In this document: positions 13,491-13,620 of the stretch, one piece after another
How the letters are laid out: each line of letters opens with the position of its first letter
Numbering within the stretch: position 1 is the first letter of the stretch
Assembly (NCBI GenBank): GCA_017544125.1
Contig: JAFYET010000376.1
Coordinates: 1-13,620 of the forward strand
Length of the DNA: 13,620 nucleotides
Direction: 5' to 3'
Source of the DNA: Ruminococcus sp.
Lineage (GTDB): Bacteria; Bacillota; Clostridia; Oscillospirales; Ruminococcaceae
Notes under the pieces: model-generated
Seen by the model: only the letters and a program-made list of their open reading frames with translations
The model's database searches: none
What the model was told of the DNA's origin: nothing
Made by a program: the position numbers and the translations under genes

Positions 13491-13620
13491 ATGTTTAAAA
13501 AAGTTCTGATAGCAAACCGTGGAGAGATAGCTGTGCGCATAATTCGTGCGTGCAGAGAGCTGGGCATACATACCGTGGCAGTATACTCCACAGCCGACAA
13601 GGGTGCGCTCCATGCGCAGA
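13491..13620 (+). CDS. accC: Acetyl-CoA carboxylase biotin carboxylase subunit (partial, 5' end)
   Basis: Only the first 43 codons are in the window. The N-terminus [18 protein letters not shown] is the hallmark start of the biotin carboxylase N-terminal domain, followed by [15 protein letters not shown] and an acidic AD pair leading to LHAQ, as in AccC. The enzyme uses ATP and bicarbonate to carboxylate the biotin on AccB. GGGTG (13476-13480) lies 10 nt before this ATG; an in-frame ATG at 13482 would add three residues but sits too close to that site. Pyruvate carboxylase begins similarly, but the position after fabZ and accB supports AccC. Confidence 0.93.
   Translation, partial: MFKKVLIANRGEIAVRIIRACRELGIHTVAVYSTADKGALHAQ

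Overview
The window looks like chromosomal DNA of a Clostridia-class Firmicute, most likely a Ruminococcus-like member of the Oscillospiraceae. Three things suggest this: a fatty acid cluster built around FabK rather than FabI, Thr-rich linkers in a surface lipoprotein, and gene order fabG-fabF-accB-fabZ-accC. This is inference from family knowledge; no database search was possible.

Layout. Bases 1 to about 285 are the 5' end of a 23S rRNA gene on the minus strand, with a short leader (286-416). No 16S gene lies upstream. A 7-bp tandem repeat (417-450) and a structured non-coding repeat (451 to about 646) follow. Next is a minus-strand operon read from right to left: a two-domain polyphosphate:AMP phosphotransferase (5067-3586), a Thr-rich lipoprotein with FN3-like and VanY peptidase domains (3577-2201), a diacylglycerol-kinase-family lipid kinase (2188-1259) and an unknown 184-residue protein (1192-638). 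A divergent intergenic region (5068-5410) holds a very good sigma-A promoter for the plus-strand genes.

From 5411 to the right edge is one long, mostly tightly packed plus-strand fatty acid synthesis cluster: fabH, an unknown gene, a zinc-phospholipase-C-like gene, fabK, a three-TM membrane protein gene, an SGNH-hydrolase lipoprotein gene, fabG, fabF, accB, fabZ and the start of accC. FabH starts chains, FabF elongates them, FabG, FabZ and FabK complete each cycle, and AccB/AccC are the biotin carrier and biotin carboxylase that help make malonyl-CoA. The cluster lacks acpP and fabD. The slots where they commonly sit (fabH-fabK and fabK-fabG) each hold two unrelated genes, some with lipid or envelope character.

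The least explained signal is non-coding. Four arrays of 7-bp tandem units occur in spacers. Two homologous elements (451 to about 646 on plus; 12943 to about 12785 on minus) share anchor words around hairpins whose stem sequences are completely different yet fully self-complementary. A third, palindromic element (12636-12784) sits beside the second one. These elements fill most of the 439-nt gap between accB and fabZ.
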